Of a DNA stretch of 64,000 bases, positions 51,665-60,649 are shown one piece after another; the stretch's first letter is position 1, and each line of letters opens with the position of its first letter. A program made the position numbers and the translations under genes. Source of the stretch: Paludibacteraceae bacterium (GTDB lineage Bacteria; Bacteroidota; Bacteroidia; Bacteroidales; Paludibacteraceae); NCBI GenBank assembly GCA_017478225.1, contig JAFVDX010000002.1, forward strand, positions 145,485 to 209,484, given 5' to 3'. Below the pieces are notes generated by a model, which made no database searches, was not told the origin of the DNA, and saw only the letters and a program-made list of their open reading frames with translations.

Positions 51665-52408
51665 ATGAACTTCCAACTCTTTGGAAAAGGAAAAGCCCCG
51701 ACACTACTCCTCATTCCCGGGTTGGGTGTTTCGTACGAGATTTTCCTTCCGCTCATTCGTCTGACGGAAGACAAGTTCAGTATTATCGCCGCCGAAGTGG
51801 ATGGTTTCACGCTCGGCAAGCACACCCGTTTCACATCCGTGGACGACCAAGCCGCACAAGTCATCGCCTATATCAAAGCGCATTTTGACGGACATCTGGA
51901 TTGCGCCTATGGTCTCTCGCTGGGCGGTAAAATCCTCTCGCGTGTCTTGGAGCGCAACGAACTGACCATCGACCATGCCATCCTCGATGCCGCGCCGCTG
52001 CTACCTTTGCCGCGATGGCTCGTCAATCCGCTGCGCTACTATCAGGCGGCCAATGTGTGGACATGCTACCACTGGACGGGTTTCTGGAAAGCGGTGTTTC
52101 ACTCGCATTATTTCGATGTGCTGTTAGACGAGTGCAAGAAGGTCTGGCCCTTCGGCGGAACGCAAGCCGTAGTGGACGGCTATAAATCCGTCTATACGAA
52201 CCGCCTTATCGCCATTCACGGCGCAGACATCCATTTCTGGTACGGCACCAAAGAAGCCTTCGTCGCCAAACCGCAAGTGAAGCATCTCCTGTCCCTCTGC
52301 CCGCAAGCCCACATCGAAGTCTTCCAAGGCATGAACCATGGTCAACTCCTCATTGACCGGCCCAAAGACATAGCTAAACGAATAAGCAAACTAACATTAC
52401 TCTCATGA
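51665..52408 (+). CDS. Alpha/beta hydrolase (copy 2)
   Basis: About 247 residues, near-identical to 46513-47274 (TLLLIPGLGVSYEIFLPLI, AYGLSLGGKIL, GMNHGQLLID). The identity begins at TATTTGGTGATATG upstream, i.e. in the last codons of the ICMT gene that precedes copy 1, so the piece was copied from that operon and placed behind a new promoter. The start at 51665 is the same as in copy 1; an earlier in-frame ATG at 51566 lies upstream of the promoter. It overlaps the next gene by 4 bp (ATGA), an arrangement copy 1 lacks. Confidence 0.85.
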   Translation: MNFQLFGKGKAPTLLLIPGLGVSYEIFLPLIRLTEDKFSIIAAEVDGFTLGKHTRFTSVDDQAAQVIAYIKAHFDGHLDCAYGLSLGGKILSRVLERNELTIDHAILDAAPLLPLPRWLVNPLRYYQAANVWTCYHWTGFWKAVFHSHYFDVLLDECKKVWPFGGTQAVVDGYKSVYTNRLIAIHGADIHFWYGTKEAFVAKPQVKHLLSLCPQAHIEVFQGMNHGQLLIDRPKDIAKRISKLTLLS

Positions 52409-53694
52409 AATTTCAACCGGACTCCTATCTCTTGTACGGAACGAACCGTGCTCCGTTTCCTGCGTACCCCATCCGCCTGCGGGTGGCCATGAACGATGAA
52501 GTGCAACCCGATGCTCTCTATCAAGCAGCCCAGTCCGCCATAAAGCGGTATCCTTATTTTGAGGTCGAAGTGACTATCGGCATCAAGGAGAACTATGAGT
52601 TGAAGCCGAACAGCCGGCCGGTAGTGGTCCATCCGAGCACACGGAAACCGCCTGCTTTGGGATCCGAAGAGGTGAACAGACATCTGGTCTTCATCGACTA
52701 CGAGGGACACGACATCTTCTTCAATATCCACCACTCGCTGACGGGTGCCATCGGTCTGTTAGAATGGGCGAAAACAACCCTGCATGAGTATGTGTTCTTT
52801 GCCTGCGGCGTACGTCTGTCGGGAGAGGGTCTCCGCACAGCCGACAGTCCGTTGCTGCATGGAGAGACGGATTTTCCGGACACAACCGACCTCCCGAAGC
52901 ACGAACTCTGGTGGCGGAACAGGACAGTGCAGAGTTATTACCGGCGGATTGACTACACGATAGCCGCGCTCAACCCGTTTAACAGGGGCGAGCGGTACTA
53001 TGCTATCGACATCCCGAAGGAGCCGCTCATGACGTATGCAAAGCACGTGGGCGGCAGTCCCACATCCGCGTTGGTCGTGTTGATGCTCAGGGCATTGGAC
53101 AAAGCCCTGCCGCGCGACATAGAACGGCTGACCGCCGGTATTGTCCATAATTTCAACGAAGAAGTGGGCTGCAAGAACGCCTACCATGACATGGTGCGAT
53201 ACCTCTATGTGCCATTCGAACGTGCGCAGACCGGCTTACCGGACAGCGAACTGAACAACCTGACGCGGCAGGCGATTGAGGAACAGAAAACCGCGGAGTA
53301 CGGACTGGCGGAACTGCGGCATTTGGCGGACAACTATGCCGTGACAGACTCGCTGCCTACGATGGCGGAACGGCGCAAATACAACATGTTCCACAACCGC
53401 TACATGGACTGCCCGCGTTCGACCTTCAGCGTCAGTTATTTCGGGCGTGAGACTACACTCGGGGCACTCGAAGAGTACGTCCGGTCGGTCTATTGTTTTG
53501 CTGAAGGCAACCTGATTCTGGAGGTGGTGCCGCTTGCCGACCGTTTCTGTATCAGCTTTGAGTTGGTGCGTCCGCTCAAACGCTTCATCCGTTCGTTCCT
53601 CTCCGCCCTGACAGACGCAGGTCTGCCTTACGAAGTCCAAGGTCCGATCTTCAAACGCCTGCCCGCAGTCGCCCTGCCGAAGACACCAGTATAA
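52405..53694 (+). CDS. Condensation/alcohol acetyltransferase-like protein
   Basis: 429 residues. The motif NIHHSLTGAIGLLEW (about residues 105-119) resembles the HHxxxDG active site of condensation-domain, PapA-like and alcohol acetyltransferases, with Gly-Ala in place of Asp-Gly. A later segment VSYFGRETTLGALEEYV and ISFELVRPLKRF fits the C-terminal half of such enzymes. It would transfer an acyl group to an alcohol or amine. It is translationally coupled to the alpha/beta hydrolase, suggesting that the two act on the same ester or thioester. Confidence 0.6.
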   Translation: MKFQPDSYLLYGTNRAPFPAYPIRLRVAMNDEVQPDALYQAAQSAIKRYPYFEVEVTIGIKENYELKPNSRPVVVHPSTRKPPALGSEEVNRHLVFIDYEGHDIFFNIHHSLTGAIGLLEWAKTTLHEYVFFACGVRLSGEGLRTADSPLLHGETDFPDTTDLPKHELWWRNRTVQSYYRRIDYTIAALNPFNRGERYYAIDIPKEPLMTYAKHVGGSPTSALVVLMLRALDKALPRDIERLTAGIVHNFNEEVGCKNAYHDMVRYLYVPFERAQTGLPDSELNNLTRQAIEEQKTAEYGLAELRHLADNYAVTDSLPTMAERRKYNMFHNRYMDCPRSTFSVSYFGRETTLGALEEYVRSVYCFAEGNLILEVVPLADRFCISFELVRPLKRFIRSFLSALTDAGLPYEVQGPIFKRLPAVALPKTPV

Positions 53695-53774
53695 ATTTAC
53701 CAAGAATCCAAAATATGGCACATGATTTGTAACATGTATAGAAACTTCTGTTTCACCCTCAAAATCATCGCCTT

Positions 53775-54389
53775 ATGAGAACCAAGCTGCTTGCTCTTTG
53801 CTTCGCTCTGATGACGAGCCTGACGATGTCCGCCCAATATGTAGTGTCGGACAAGTACGACCTCTGGTTCGAGGACACGAACAACGAGATGACCACCCGC
53901 AAGCCGGAATATTGCACCGAGCACTATCAGGACCTGCGCAACGGGTGCCAGGTGCGGCTATCCGGTAAGACAGTCTATATCTACCGAGGTGGCTATTCCA
54001 TCCTCTACGGCAACGAAATCAACGTGCTCTACAACGGCTATTACCGTGTCCGCCGAGGCAACACATGGTATCTCGCGGACGAAGACGGTGACCTCGTCAG
54101 CGGCATCTACGGCAAGGAAATCAGGTACTATCCGTTTGGCTATGTGACCGCTCAGCAAGGTTCAAATTGGTATATATACCATTGTTCGGGTCGCAGAGTG
54201 GATACTTATTCCAACGAAATTCCGGCAATGTTCGGAAACGGCTATTTTTGCGTCAAACAAGGCTCACATTGGTATGCCTGCGACCAAGACGGCGACAAGA
54301 TCTCCGGCGTCTGGGGCGACCAAATATTCCTCCTGAACGACGGTCGCTGGAAATGTATTCAAGGAAATTATGTCAGCTATGTGGAATGA
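53775..54389 (+). CDS. Secreted WG/KWG-like repeat protein
   Basis: 204 residues. Signal peptide (LLALCFALMTSLTMSAQ). The mature part has four to five repeats around YYRVRRGNTWYLADEDGDLV, YVTAQQGSNWYIYHCSGRRV and YFCVKQGSHWYACDQDGDKI, each about 35-40 residues with G-x-x-W-Y cores, as in WG-repeat proteins. Likely a beta-propeller or beta-solenoid binding module at the cell surface. Partner unknown. Confidence 0.65.
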   Translation: MRTKLLALCFALMTSLTMSAQYVVSDKYDLWFEDTNNEMTTRKPEYCTEHYQDLRNGCQVRLSGKTVYIYRGGYSILYGNEINVLYNGYYRVRRGNTWYLADEDGDLVSGIYGKEIRYYPFGYVTAQQGSNWYIYHCSGRRVDTYSNEIPAMFGNGYFCVKQGSHWYACDQDGDKISGVWGDQIFLLNDGRWKCIQGNYVSYVE

Positions 54390-54394
54390 TTAAA

Positions 54395-55192
54395 TTATTT
54401 CCTCACCTCGTTAGGATTAACACCTAACTGGTTCTTGACATAGCGGTTGAGATGGCTAACTGACGAGAAACCGAACATGTCAGTCAGTTCCTGAATCGTT
54501 ACATTAGGATTGCGCAAGAGTCGCGAGATATCTAATGCTGTATAGCGGTTTATCCAGTGGTTCGCAGGGTAGCCGCTATATTTTTTTATGGTTTTGGAGA
54601 GGTATTTGCTTGTCACGCAAAGCCGCTCGGCATAATAAGCCAATTCGCGGTGTTCACGGAACTCGCCTTGCTCCAAAAGCCTTAAGAAACCTTCCATTAA
54701 GATGCCGGCTTGGTTAGTGACGGTCTCGTTACCATAAAGTGAGGCGTGGAAATCAAAGAAGTCAATAATCATCCGCTGCACGGCGTTGAGCAACATGTCA
54801 CGATAAAAAAGATGGTTGCGCATGGCAAGACATTCCTCGATATAAACCATGCTTCGTCTGAGCCTTTCAGTCTGCTGTTCGTTCAACGGCATCACGGGGT
54901 TCTGGAAAAGCAACATACCGCCGCGCATGCCGTAGTTGCTCATAGGTGTAGCGAGTTCAGTAAATTCCGTCACTACAAACACGTTGAGAATTTGCAAATC
55001 TTCTGTCCGGCTGATCAATTCGCCCTGTTCGCTCTTGCGCAGGATAAAACTGTCGCCTCGATGCAGCCGGTACTTTCTGCCTATCAACTCCACTTCCGCT
55101 TCTCCGTTAAGACACAAAGCGTGCGTCAGATACCCCAGCATTTGCGCTTGCTGTTCTGTCTCAAAAGCATGACTTACAATGACGTTTTGCAT
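54395..55192 (-). CDS. AraC-family transcriptional regulator
   Basis: About 265 residues from the ATG at 55190-55192. The N-terminal half is a cupin-like sensor (GEAEVELIGRKYRLHRGDSF); the C-terminal half contains two helix-turn-helix motifs (LAYYAERLCVTSKYLSKTIK and TIQELTDMFGFSSVSHLNRY). An in-frame ATG at 55285 would overlap the divergent promoter region. It diverges from the flavodoxin/acetyltransferase/aldo-keto reductase genes and probably controls them in response to an electrophile or redox signal, as with YqhC in E. coli. A -7 (TAACTTTG, reverse of 55216-55223) precedes it. Confidence 0.85.
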   Translation of the reverse strand: MQNVIVSHAFETEQQAQMLGYLTHALCLNGEAEVELIGRKYRLHRGDSFILRKSEQGELISRTEDLQILNVFVVTEFTELATPMSNYGMRGGMLLFQNPVMPLNEQQTERLRRSMVYIEECLAMRNHLFYRDMLLNAVQRMIIDFFDFHASLYGNETVTNQAGILMEGFLRLLEQGEFREHRELAYYAERLCVTSKYLSKTIKKYSGYPANHWINRYTALDISRLLRNPNVTIQELTDMFGFSSVSHLNRYVKNQLGVNPNEVRK

Positions 55193-55275
55193 GGCTGTGA
55201 ATGTTATTTTGCCTGCAAAGTTACAACAAAAATCCGAATACACAGCAATTTGTGCAATTTTTGCCGCTTTTGTGG

Positions 55276-55308
55276 TTTGGTGCATATCTGTTAATTATAG
55301 TAATTTTG
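55276..55308 (+). promoter_or_regulatory. Promoter of the redox operon, divergent from the AraC gene
   Basis: TTTG at 55276-55279 and TAATTTTG at 55301-55308, 21 bp apart. Confidence 0.65.
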
Positions 55309-55341
55309 CAACGGATTCTTACAGAAGCAAATCATAACGAT

Positions 55342-55932
55342 ATGAAACATAAAATTATAACCCTGCTCGCAGCGATGGCTGTATGCGTCAGCTGCAGCGC
55401 ACAAAAATCAAATGAACAAATGATAAATGGTAAATCTATCGTAGTCTTTTTCTCCCATGCCGGAGAGAACTATTCAGTAGGGAACATCAAAGTGGGCAAC
55501 ACCAAGATCGTTGCCGATTACATCTCCGAGATTCTTGGTGCCGACCAAGCCGAGATCGTGACGCACAAGTACGATGGTATGGCTTATACTCCGCTCACCA
55601 AGCTCGCTCAGGACGAACAGAACAACGACGAGCATCCGGATTTCGAACTGGTGCCGAATGTGGATTTCAGTCAGTACGACACTATTTTCATCGGCGGTCC
55701 TGTATGGTGGGGCACATATCCGCAAGTGATGTTTACGTTCTTCGACCGCTATGACCTCAGTGGCAAGACCATCTATCCGTTCACCACTCACGAAGGCAGC
55801 GGTTTGGGTTCATGCGTGAACGATGTGCGCCGTGAGTACCCGAAAGCATCAGTGCAGAAAGGCTTTAGCATCTACGGTCACGAAGTGCGCACAGGCAAAG
55901 CAAAAATAGCAACATGGCTTAAAAATCTTTAA
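55342..55932 (+). CDS. Secreted flavodoxin-like protein (copy 2)
   Basis: About 196 residues. A signal peptide of lipoprotein type ([12 protein letters not shown]; Cys in place) and the flavodoxin_4 motifs [30 protein letters not shown] and [12 protein letters not shown]. The closest relative in the window is 7509-8105, which also is followed by an acetyltransferase 2 bp away. The ATG at 55342 is chosen since it directly gives the signal peptide; the longer in-frame start at 55201 would be upstream of the promoter. Confidence 0.85.
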   Translation: MKHKIITLLAAMAVCVSCSAQKSNEQMINGKSIVVFFSHAGENYSVGNIKVGNTKIVADYISEILGADQAEIVTHKYDGMAYTPLTKLAQDEQNNDEHPDFELVPNVDFSQYDTIFIGGPVWWGTYPQVMFTFFDRYDLSGKTIYPFTTHEGSGLGSCVNDVRREYPKASVQKGFSIYGHEVRTGKAKIATWLKNL

Positions 55933-55934
55933 GT

Positions 55935-56519
55935 ATGGATTACAAGAAAGGAACCGTTTACGAGCTGATGGATGCCGGCGGACCGACGGACGTGCGTGAG
56001 CCGTATTTTCAGGAGGCTGTCGATGAGATGATGCGCTCGCGTAAACTTTGCGCTATTGCGAACGCTAAGATGCCGGACGACATGTCGTATATCGCCGACC
56101 TCGAAGAACTCTTCGGACGCAAATTAGACGACGTGCGAATACTCACACCCTTCATCTGCGATTTCGGCAACCGCGTGAAACTTGGCAAGGGCGTGTTTAT
56201 CAACCACTCTGCCGTGCTCAGCGCGTCAGGAGGCATTGAGTTGGAAGACGGAGTGGCTATCGCACCATGCTTCCGCGTGGCTACCATCAACCATGATTTT
56301 AACAACCGCCACACTATCTACAATTACGGTAAGGTTACCATCAAAAAGAATGCATGGATTGGCATGAATGTTACTGTCTGCCCGGGTGTGACCATCGGCA
56401 AATATGCGGTGGTAGCAGCAGGCGCTGTAGTGACTAAGGATGTGCCGGATTACGCCGTGGTAGGCGGTTGCCCTGCCAAAATAATCAAAATGCAAAAACC
56501 CGAAGAACAACAGGAATAA
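55935..56519 (+). CDS. Hexapeptide-repeat O-acetyltransferase (copy 2)
   Basis: 194 residues. Beta-helix repeats and the ending [18 protein letters not shown] ... [20 protein letters not shown] are those of maltose/galactoside-type acetyltransferases; catalytic His in NHDFNNRH. It differs from copy 1 in the N-terminal half ([20 protein letters not shown]), so the two are related, not recent duplicates. Two bases after the flavodoxin stop and two before the aldo-keto reductase start. Confidence 0.88.
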   Translation: MDYKKGTVYELMDAGGPTDVREPYFQEAVDEMMRSRKLCAIANAKMPDDMSYIADLEELFGRKLDDVRILTPFICDFGNRVKLGKGVFINHSAVLSASGGIELEDGVAIAPCFRVATINHDFNNRHTIYNYGKVTIKKNAWIGMNVTVCPGVTIGKYAVVAAGAVVTKDVPDYAVVGGCPAKIIKMQKPEEQQE

Positions 56520-56521
56520 TT

Positions 56522-57367
56522 ATGGAAACAATCAAACTATCCAACGGCGTCGAAATGCCCTTGCTGGGTTACGGCGTTTTTCAAGTTCCGCCCGAGGAAG
56601 CGGAGAGGTGCGTGAGTGATGCCCTGTCGGTCGGCTACCGACTGATTGACACCGCACAGGCGTATTATAATGAAGAAGGCGTAGGAGCGGCTGTTGCCAA
56701 GTCCGGCATACCGCGCGAGGACCTGTTCCTCGTCACAAAAGTATGGATTTCCAACAATGGTGAAGAGCGTGCTGCAAAGAGTATAGACAAGAGCCTACGC
56801 AAACTGCAAACGGATTACATAGACCTGTTGCTCATTCATCAGGCGTACGGCGATGTGTTCGGCACATGGCGGGCGATGGAGCAAGCCTACCAAGCAGGCA
56901 AAGTGCGTGCTATCGGTGTCAGCAACTTCCAAGCGGCGCGGTTCTTTGATTTCGCGCACTATGTGGACATCAAACCGATGGTGAACTAGCTTCAATGCAA
57001 CACGATGGCGCAGCAGAATGATATTCAGCCTGTTCTCGCGGAGCATGACACCAAGATGATGGCTTGGGGACCGCTCGGCGGACAAGGAGCCGAGGGCGTA
57101 ATCAAGAGTCCGGTATTGGCAGAGATAGGTGCGCAATACAACAAGTCGGCAGCGCAGGTGGCACTCCGTTGGCTCACCCAGCGCGGCATCGTGGCAATCC
57201 CCAAATCCACTCACAAAGAGCGCATGGAGCAGAACTTCAAAATCTTTGATTTCCGTCTCTCGGGCGCTGATATGCAAGCCATCGCCGCGCTCAATCAACA
57301 GGATGCAGGTTTCGTCAATTTCCACGACCCGCAGTTCGTCAAATACCTCATCGAGACATACGGATAA
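56522..57367 (+). pseudogene. Aldo/keto reductase with an in-frame amber codon
   Basis: The frame encodes a standard AKR: VEMPLLGYGVFQVPPEEAER, DTAQAYYNEEGVG (catalytic Asp, Tyr), VTKVWI, LLLIHQ, IGVSNF. At 56987-56989 a TAG interrupts the conserved PMVNQ.ECN segment (Gln expected), and the same frame continues with LQCNTMAQQNDIQPVLAEHD, MAWGPLGGQG and IPKSTHKERMEQNFKIFDF to the normal end at 57367. A single C-to-T change explains it. AKRs reduce reactive aldehydes with NADPH; in E. coli a close operon relation to an AraC regulator is known (dkgA-yqhC). Confidence 0.85.
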
Positions 57368-57772
57368 ATGTTTCTCGCCATTCTTTTAACAGCCATTATA
57401 TCTATGACTGAAGAACAGCAAATAAGCAGCCTCTATGAGCGGATGTACACAGCCATGATTCAGAAAGACGAGGCAGTGCTCCGCGAGGTGCACGCCGAGG
57501 ATTTTGTGCTGGTTCACATGACCGGAATGCACCAAACCCGCGAACAATATATCAGCGCAATCATGGATGGCACGCTCAATTATTATTCCGCGGAAACGGA
57601 GGATCTGCAAGTCACTGTTAATGGCGACGAAGCCACACTCCGCGGTCGTAGTCGTGTCAATGCCGCTGTCTTTGGCGGCGGCAGGCACACATGGCGGCTG
57701 GAACTGCTCTTCCGTCTGCGCAAAGAGCGTGGCGTATGGCGTTTCACCCGCTCCGAAGCATCAACCTACTAA
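57368..57772 (+). CDS. DUF4440/SnoaL-like (NTF2-fold) protein
   Basis: 134 residues; the start directly follows the AKR stop. The core (EEQQISSLYERMYTAMIQKD, AEDFVLVHMTGMHQTREQYI, GGGRHTWRLELLFRLRKERG) is the NTF2-like DUF4440 fold. A start at 57404 (MTEEQQ) would remove the hydrophobic N-terminus (FLAILLTAIIS). Small ligand-binding or isomerase-like proteins; exact function unknown. Last gene of the AraC-linked cluster. Confidence 0.75.
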   Translation: MFLAILLTAIISMTEEQQISSLYERMYTAMIQKDEAVLREVHAEDFVLVHMTGMHQTREQYISAIMDGTLNYYSAETEDLQVTVNGDEATLRGRSRVNAAVFGGGRHTWRLELLFRLRKERGVWRFTRSEASTY

Positions 57773-58094
57773 TCCGGCTCATGTAGTCTGAAGTACAGTA
57801 ATTGCCGATTATTAAGTGTGTCGTTTGCCTCGCCAAATTGTAGCTGTCAATCAGCCACTCTCGCGCCTCGATTAGACATAGCACAAGTAAAGATTAGTCA
57901 AAGGTTTTATGCGATTTGGGCGATTTTTGTCGCTCAGTTGTGAGTCCGCTCGGTCAAGAGCATGGCTCGTGGAGGAATATACAACTACGCGGAGGTGCTG
58001 TGTCGACGAATTATGAAAAATTGTCGTACATTTTATAACGTCTGTTTCGTAAAAAAGTTGTACCTTTGCACCCACAAATAGTCAATCTCAAAAC
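57773..58094. other. Intergenic region before the MBL gene
   Basis: 322 bp with no gene I can support. A -7 like TACCTTTG stands at 58061-58068, but no good -33 partner is seen. Confidence 0.5.
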
Positions 58095-58890
58095 ATGCCG
58101 ACAAGTTATATCACAATGCTTGGCACCGGTAACGCGCTTGCGACAAGTTGCTACAACACATGCTTCACGCTGCACGACCAGAGCGGAGAAATACAGCTTG
58201 TTGATGCAGGCGGCGGAAATGGAATCTTGACCCAATTAGAGCGGGCTCAGATAGACCTGCGCTCTATTCACAACCTCTTTATCACGCACACCCATACCGA
58301 CCATCTGCTTGGTGCCGTTTGGGTGATGCGTATGGCGTTGCAGTTCGGTTATCCGCTGCATGTGTGGTCTCATAGCAAAGCCTTGGACCTACTGGAAGAC
58401 ATCTGCCGCCGTATGTTGCCGGAGAAAGAAGCCGCAGGCATTGGTTCGCTCGTTATGTTGCATGAGTTGAAGGATGGTGAGTGTTTCGCAGTAGGCAGCA
58501 TGCGCCTACAATGTTTCGATATCCATTCAACCAAAGAGCTGCAATACGGCTTCGTAGCTACCATGGCGGACGGAAAGCGACTCTGCTGTTTGGGCGACGA
58601 GCTGTATAACCCCTTGTGTCGCTCGTATGCTGAGAATGCCGATATATTAATGAGCGAGGCGTTTTGTCTCCTATGCAGACCGTGAGCGTTTTCAGCCCTA
58701 CGAGAAACACCACAGCACGGTACTCGATGCTGCGCGAACAGCGGAAGCCCTTCATGCCCGCACGCTTATCCTCTACCACACCGAGGACCGCACACTCGCC
58801 TCACGCCGTGAGCGTTATACCGCCGAAGCACAATCCGTTTTCTCCGGCACAGTCCTCGTGCCGGATGACTTGGAGAGAATAAAATTATAA
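58095..58890 (+). pseudogene. MBL-fold hydrolase (RNase Z-like) with a +1 frameshift
   Basis: The first frame has MLGTGNALATSCYNTCFTLH, FITHTHTDHLLGAVW (metal ligands HxHxDH) and LCCLGDELYNPL. It ends at 58685 after SEAFCLLCRP. In the +1 frame, from 58672, the expected continuation YADRERFQPYEKHHSTVLD, LILYHTEDRTLASRRERYT and FSGTVLVPDDLERIKL reaches a TAA at 58888-58890. One extra C in TGTCTCCTATGC (58665-58676) accounts for it. Intact members cleave phosphodiester or similar bonds. Could be a sequencing error, since the distal part shows no other damage. Confidence 0.8.
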
Positions 58891-58902
58891 TCAATCACAG
58901 CC

Positions 58903-59259
58903 ATGTATAATAAGAAAATACCTGTATATCTCAACTGCGGTTTTCGTATCGCGCTTGAAGTGATGGGCGGCAAGTGGAAGCCCTATATCATTTATGAGCT
59001 GCTGGAAGGTCCGCGCCGTCCGAGCGAACTGAAACGTGCCCTGCCTGAAGCCAGTGAGCGTGTGCTGGCGCAGCAGTTGAGCGAACTGACGGAATACGGT
59101 GTGGTGGAGAAACAAGTGATTGACCCCGTTTGCAAGCACTCCGAATACAGCCTCACTGACCTCGGACGCACGCTTATCCCTATTATTGAACAGATGCGCG
59201 CGTGGGGAAATGATTTCCGTCCTACCTTACAGCAGATCCTTCAGAAGAAAGGGGAATAG
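58903..59259 (+). CDS. HxlR-family winged-helix regulator
   Basis: 118 residues. The family's wHTH core is complete: ALEVMGGKWKPYIIYELLEG, RPSELKRALPEASERVLAQQ, LSELTEYGVVEKQV, YSLTDLGRTLIPII. HxlR regulators often react to quinones or aldehydes through Cys; here Cys residues near positions 12 and 79 are candidates. It lies 12 bp after the MBL gene and just before the palindrome array. Confidence 0.85.
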   Translation: MYNKKIPVYLNCGFRIALEVMGGKWKPYIIYELLEGPRRPSELKRALPEASERVLAQQLSELTEYGVVEKQVIDPVCKHSEYSLTDLGRTLIPIIEQMRAWGNDFRPTLQQILQKKGE

Positions 59260-59311
59260 ATTTTCCGAATACTGCGAAACGGATGAAGGAGATGCGCGGG
59301 GCAATAAGGAG

Positions 59312-59753
59312 ATGCCGTCTGGCAGACGGCGCAACAGCCAAGAATATCTGGCGAAATAGTATTCCGCGTAAAAGAAGAAAGGAACGCGCTAACGGAGATA
59401 GCGCGCACAGGACACCGCAGGCAGAGGTCGGCAGAGCCGATTGCCCGCATTCAATGCGGGCGCAATGAACAAAGAAAGGAGCGGCATAGTATGCCGCACA
59501 ATGAACGCTGCGAAAGCCCAATAATATCGGGCGAAACTACCAAGAAGGAGGCTGCTATATCATAGCCGCACAACAGACGAAACAAGAGCGGCAAATCAAA
59601 TTTGCCGAGAAAGGAAGGAAGAGCCAGCCTGCTCAAAATGAAGCAGGCTGGAGTGAATGATGCTCGGCGGAATACCGCCGAGAGCAGAACCGACAAATCG
59701 AGTTATCGGGTTATCGAGATAGCGAAAAGGGGACTGGAGAATCCGGAGATTCT
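59312..59753. repeat. Array of about a dozen different short palindromes
   Basis: Purine-rich spacers alternate with distinct near-perfect inverted repeats: GCCGTCTG-g-CAGACGGC (59314-59330), CGCGCTA...TAGCGCG (59385-59405), TCGGC-aga-GCCGA (59428-59440), GCCCGCATT-c-AATGCGGGC (59443-59461), GCGGCATA-g-TATGCCGC (59481-59497), GCCCAATA-a-TATCGGGC (59516-59532), GCTGCTATA...CATAGCCGC (59551-59569), CGGCAAAT...ATTTGCCG (59589-59607), CCAGCCTGCT...AGCAGGCTGG (59624-59651), CTCGGCGG...CCGCCGAG (59663-59682), AGAATC...GATTCT (59738-59753). The arms differ from unit to unit, but most have 8-9 bp and a 1-3 nt centre. It lies between convergent genes. Relatives at 47305 and 63236. Confidence 0.75.
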
Positions 59754-59803
59754 GGACCGCTAACGCTAATCTGAGAGATCACTCAAGTTTGGTCGATGCT
59801 ATT

Positions 59804-60637
59804 TTACTTCTCTGGCTTTTTATGCTTTGATGAAAAGTATATTTTAGCACAAATAAGTACTACAAAATAAATACACAATGCAATAAAGAACAATTCCCAG
59901 ATTGTGATAGCAGGTTCTTGTGGTGGAACTTTAGTAACAGACTTTTCCTTTGTGGAATTTGTTTTTTCTACTTTGCTATTCTCACTGCTATTTGTCGAAT
60001 TGATACTATCATTCCCCGTCCATGCATCCGTAACGACACTTATCGCTTCACCTGTTTGGTATGAATGGTAATCCATCATCTCGCTTTTAGGCTGTGTTGC
60101 AAAGAGAATGCCCCATACTACAAATGCCAAGAAATATGCCCAATACCGAGAGAAATGTTTTTTCGCGTTATTGTAGCGTACCATCGGCAAGTCATAATAA
60201 TATGACCAAATGGGAGAGTTTTCTTCTTTAATCTTTATCGCATTGTCAATCGCCCCTTGAACATCTTGCGCTCTATATCCTCTTTGAACTAATTTCCCAT
60301 CTGCTCTTTTTCGCAAACCTTCGTCTTTAATTATCCTGTCGCATTCTTCTAACTTATCTTTAGCCCACTTGTATTTTTGCCATGCATCAACGTATTCCTC
60401 TTTTTCCGCATTGGACAATTGGAAATTATTTTTTACATGAGGAAGGTCTTTACGTCTATACTTTACCCAATAGACTAGCGCACAAATTATAAACGCTGGT
60501 GGTAATACAATTGGAATAAGTTGTACTGCGACGATAGCAATGATTGCCACCACCGTTACTACGATTGCGACTAACGCGCATCCTGCGTTTTTTGCATCTT
60601 CTTTTGAGATTTTCTCTTTTGAGATTTTCTTTATCAT
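59804..60637 (-). CDS. Membrane protein of unknown function
   Basis: 277 residues. Two adjacent N-terminal membrane segments (about 20-55: VAIVVTVVAIIAIVAVQLIP, PPAFIICALVYWV), a cytoplasmic-looking helical domain (about 60-160: EEYVDAWQKYKWAKDKLEEC, LVQRGYRAQDVQGAIDNAIK), a third segment near 175 (YWAYFLAFVVWGILFAT) and a fourth at the end (FFIALCIYFVVLICAKIYF). No family recognised. Last gene of the minus-strand operon. Confidence 0.6.
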   Translation of the reverse strand: MIKKISKEKISKEDAKNAGCALVAIVVTVVAIIAIVAVQLIPIVLPPAFIICALVYWVKYRRKDLPHVKNNFQLSNAEKEEYVDAWQKYKWAKDKLEECDRIIKDEGLRKRADGKLVQRGYRAQDVQGAIDNAIKIKEENSPIWSYYYDLPMVRYNNAKKHFSRYWAYFLAFVVWGILFATQPKSEMMDYHSYQTGEAISVVTDAWTGNDSINSTNSSENSKVEKTNSTKEKSVTKVPPQEPAITIWELFFIALCIYFVVLICAKIYFSSKHKKPEK

Positions 60638-60649
60638 AACGATAAATAT

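Noticed and set aside
10412..57367. Reading TAG as glutamine (genetic code 15) because two interrupted genes have TAG where Gln is expected (11097 and 56987).
   Set aside because: Several intact genes here end with TAG at the right length (for example the methyltransferase at 12838, DUF262 copy 2 at 19635 and the pump fusion at 31240), so TAG works as a stop. Two C-to-T mutations are the simpler explanation.
59312..59753. CRISPR or similar repeat-spacer array.
   Set aside because: The palindromes differ in sequence, unit lengths vary from about 17 to 45 bp, and no cas-like gene is present.
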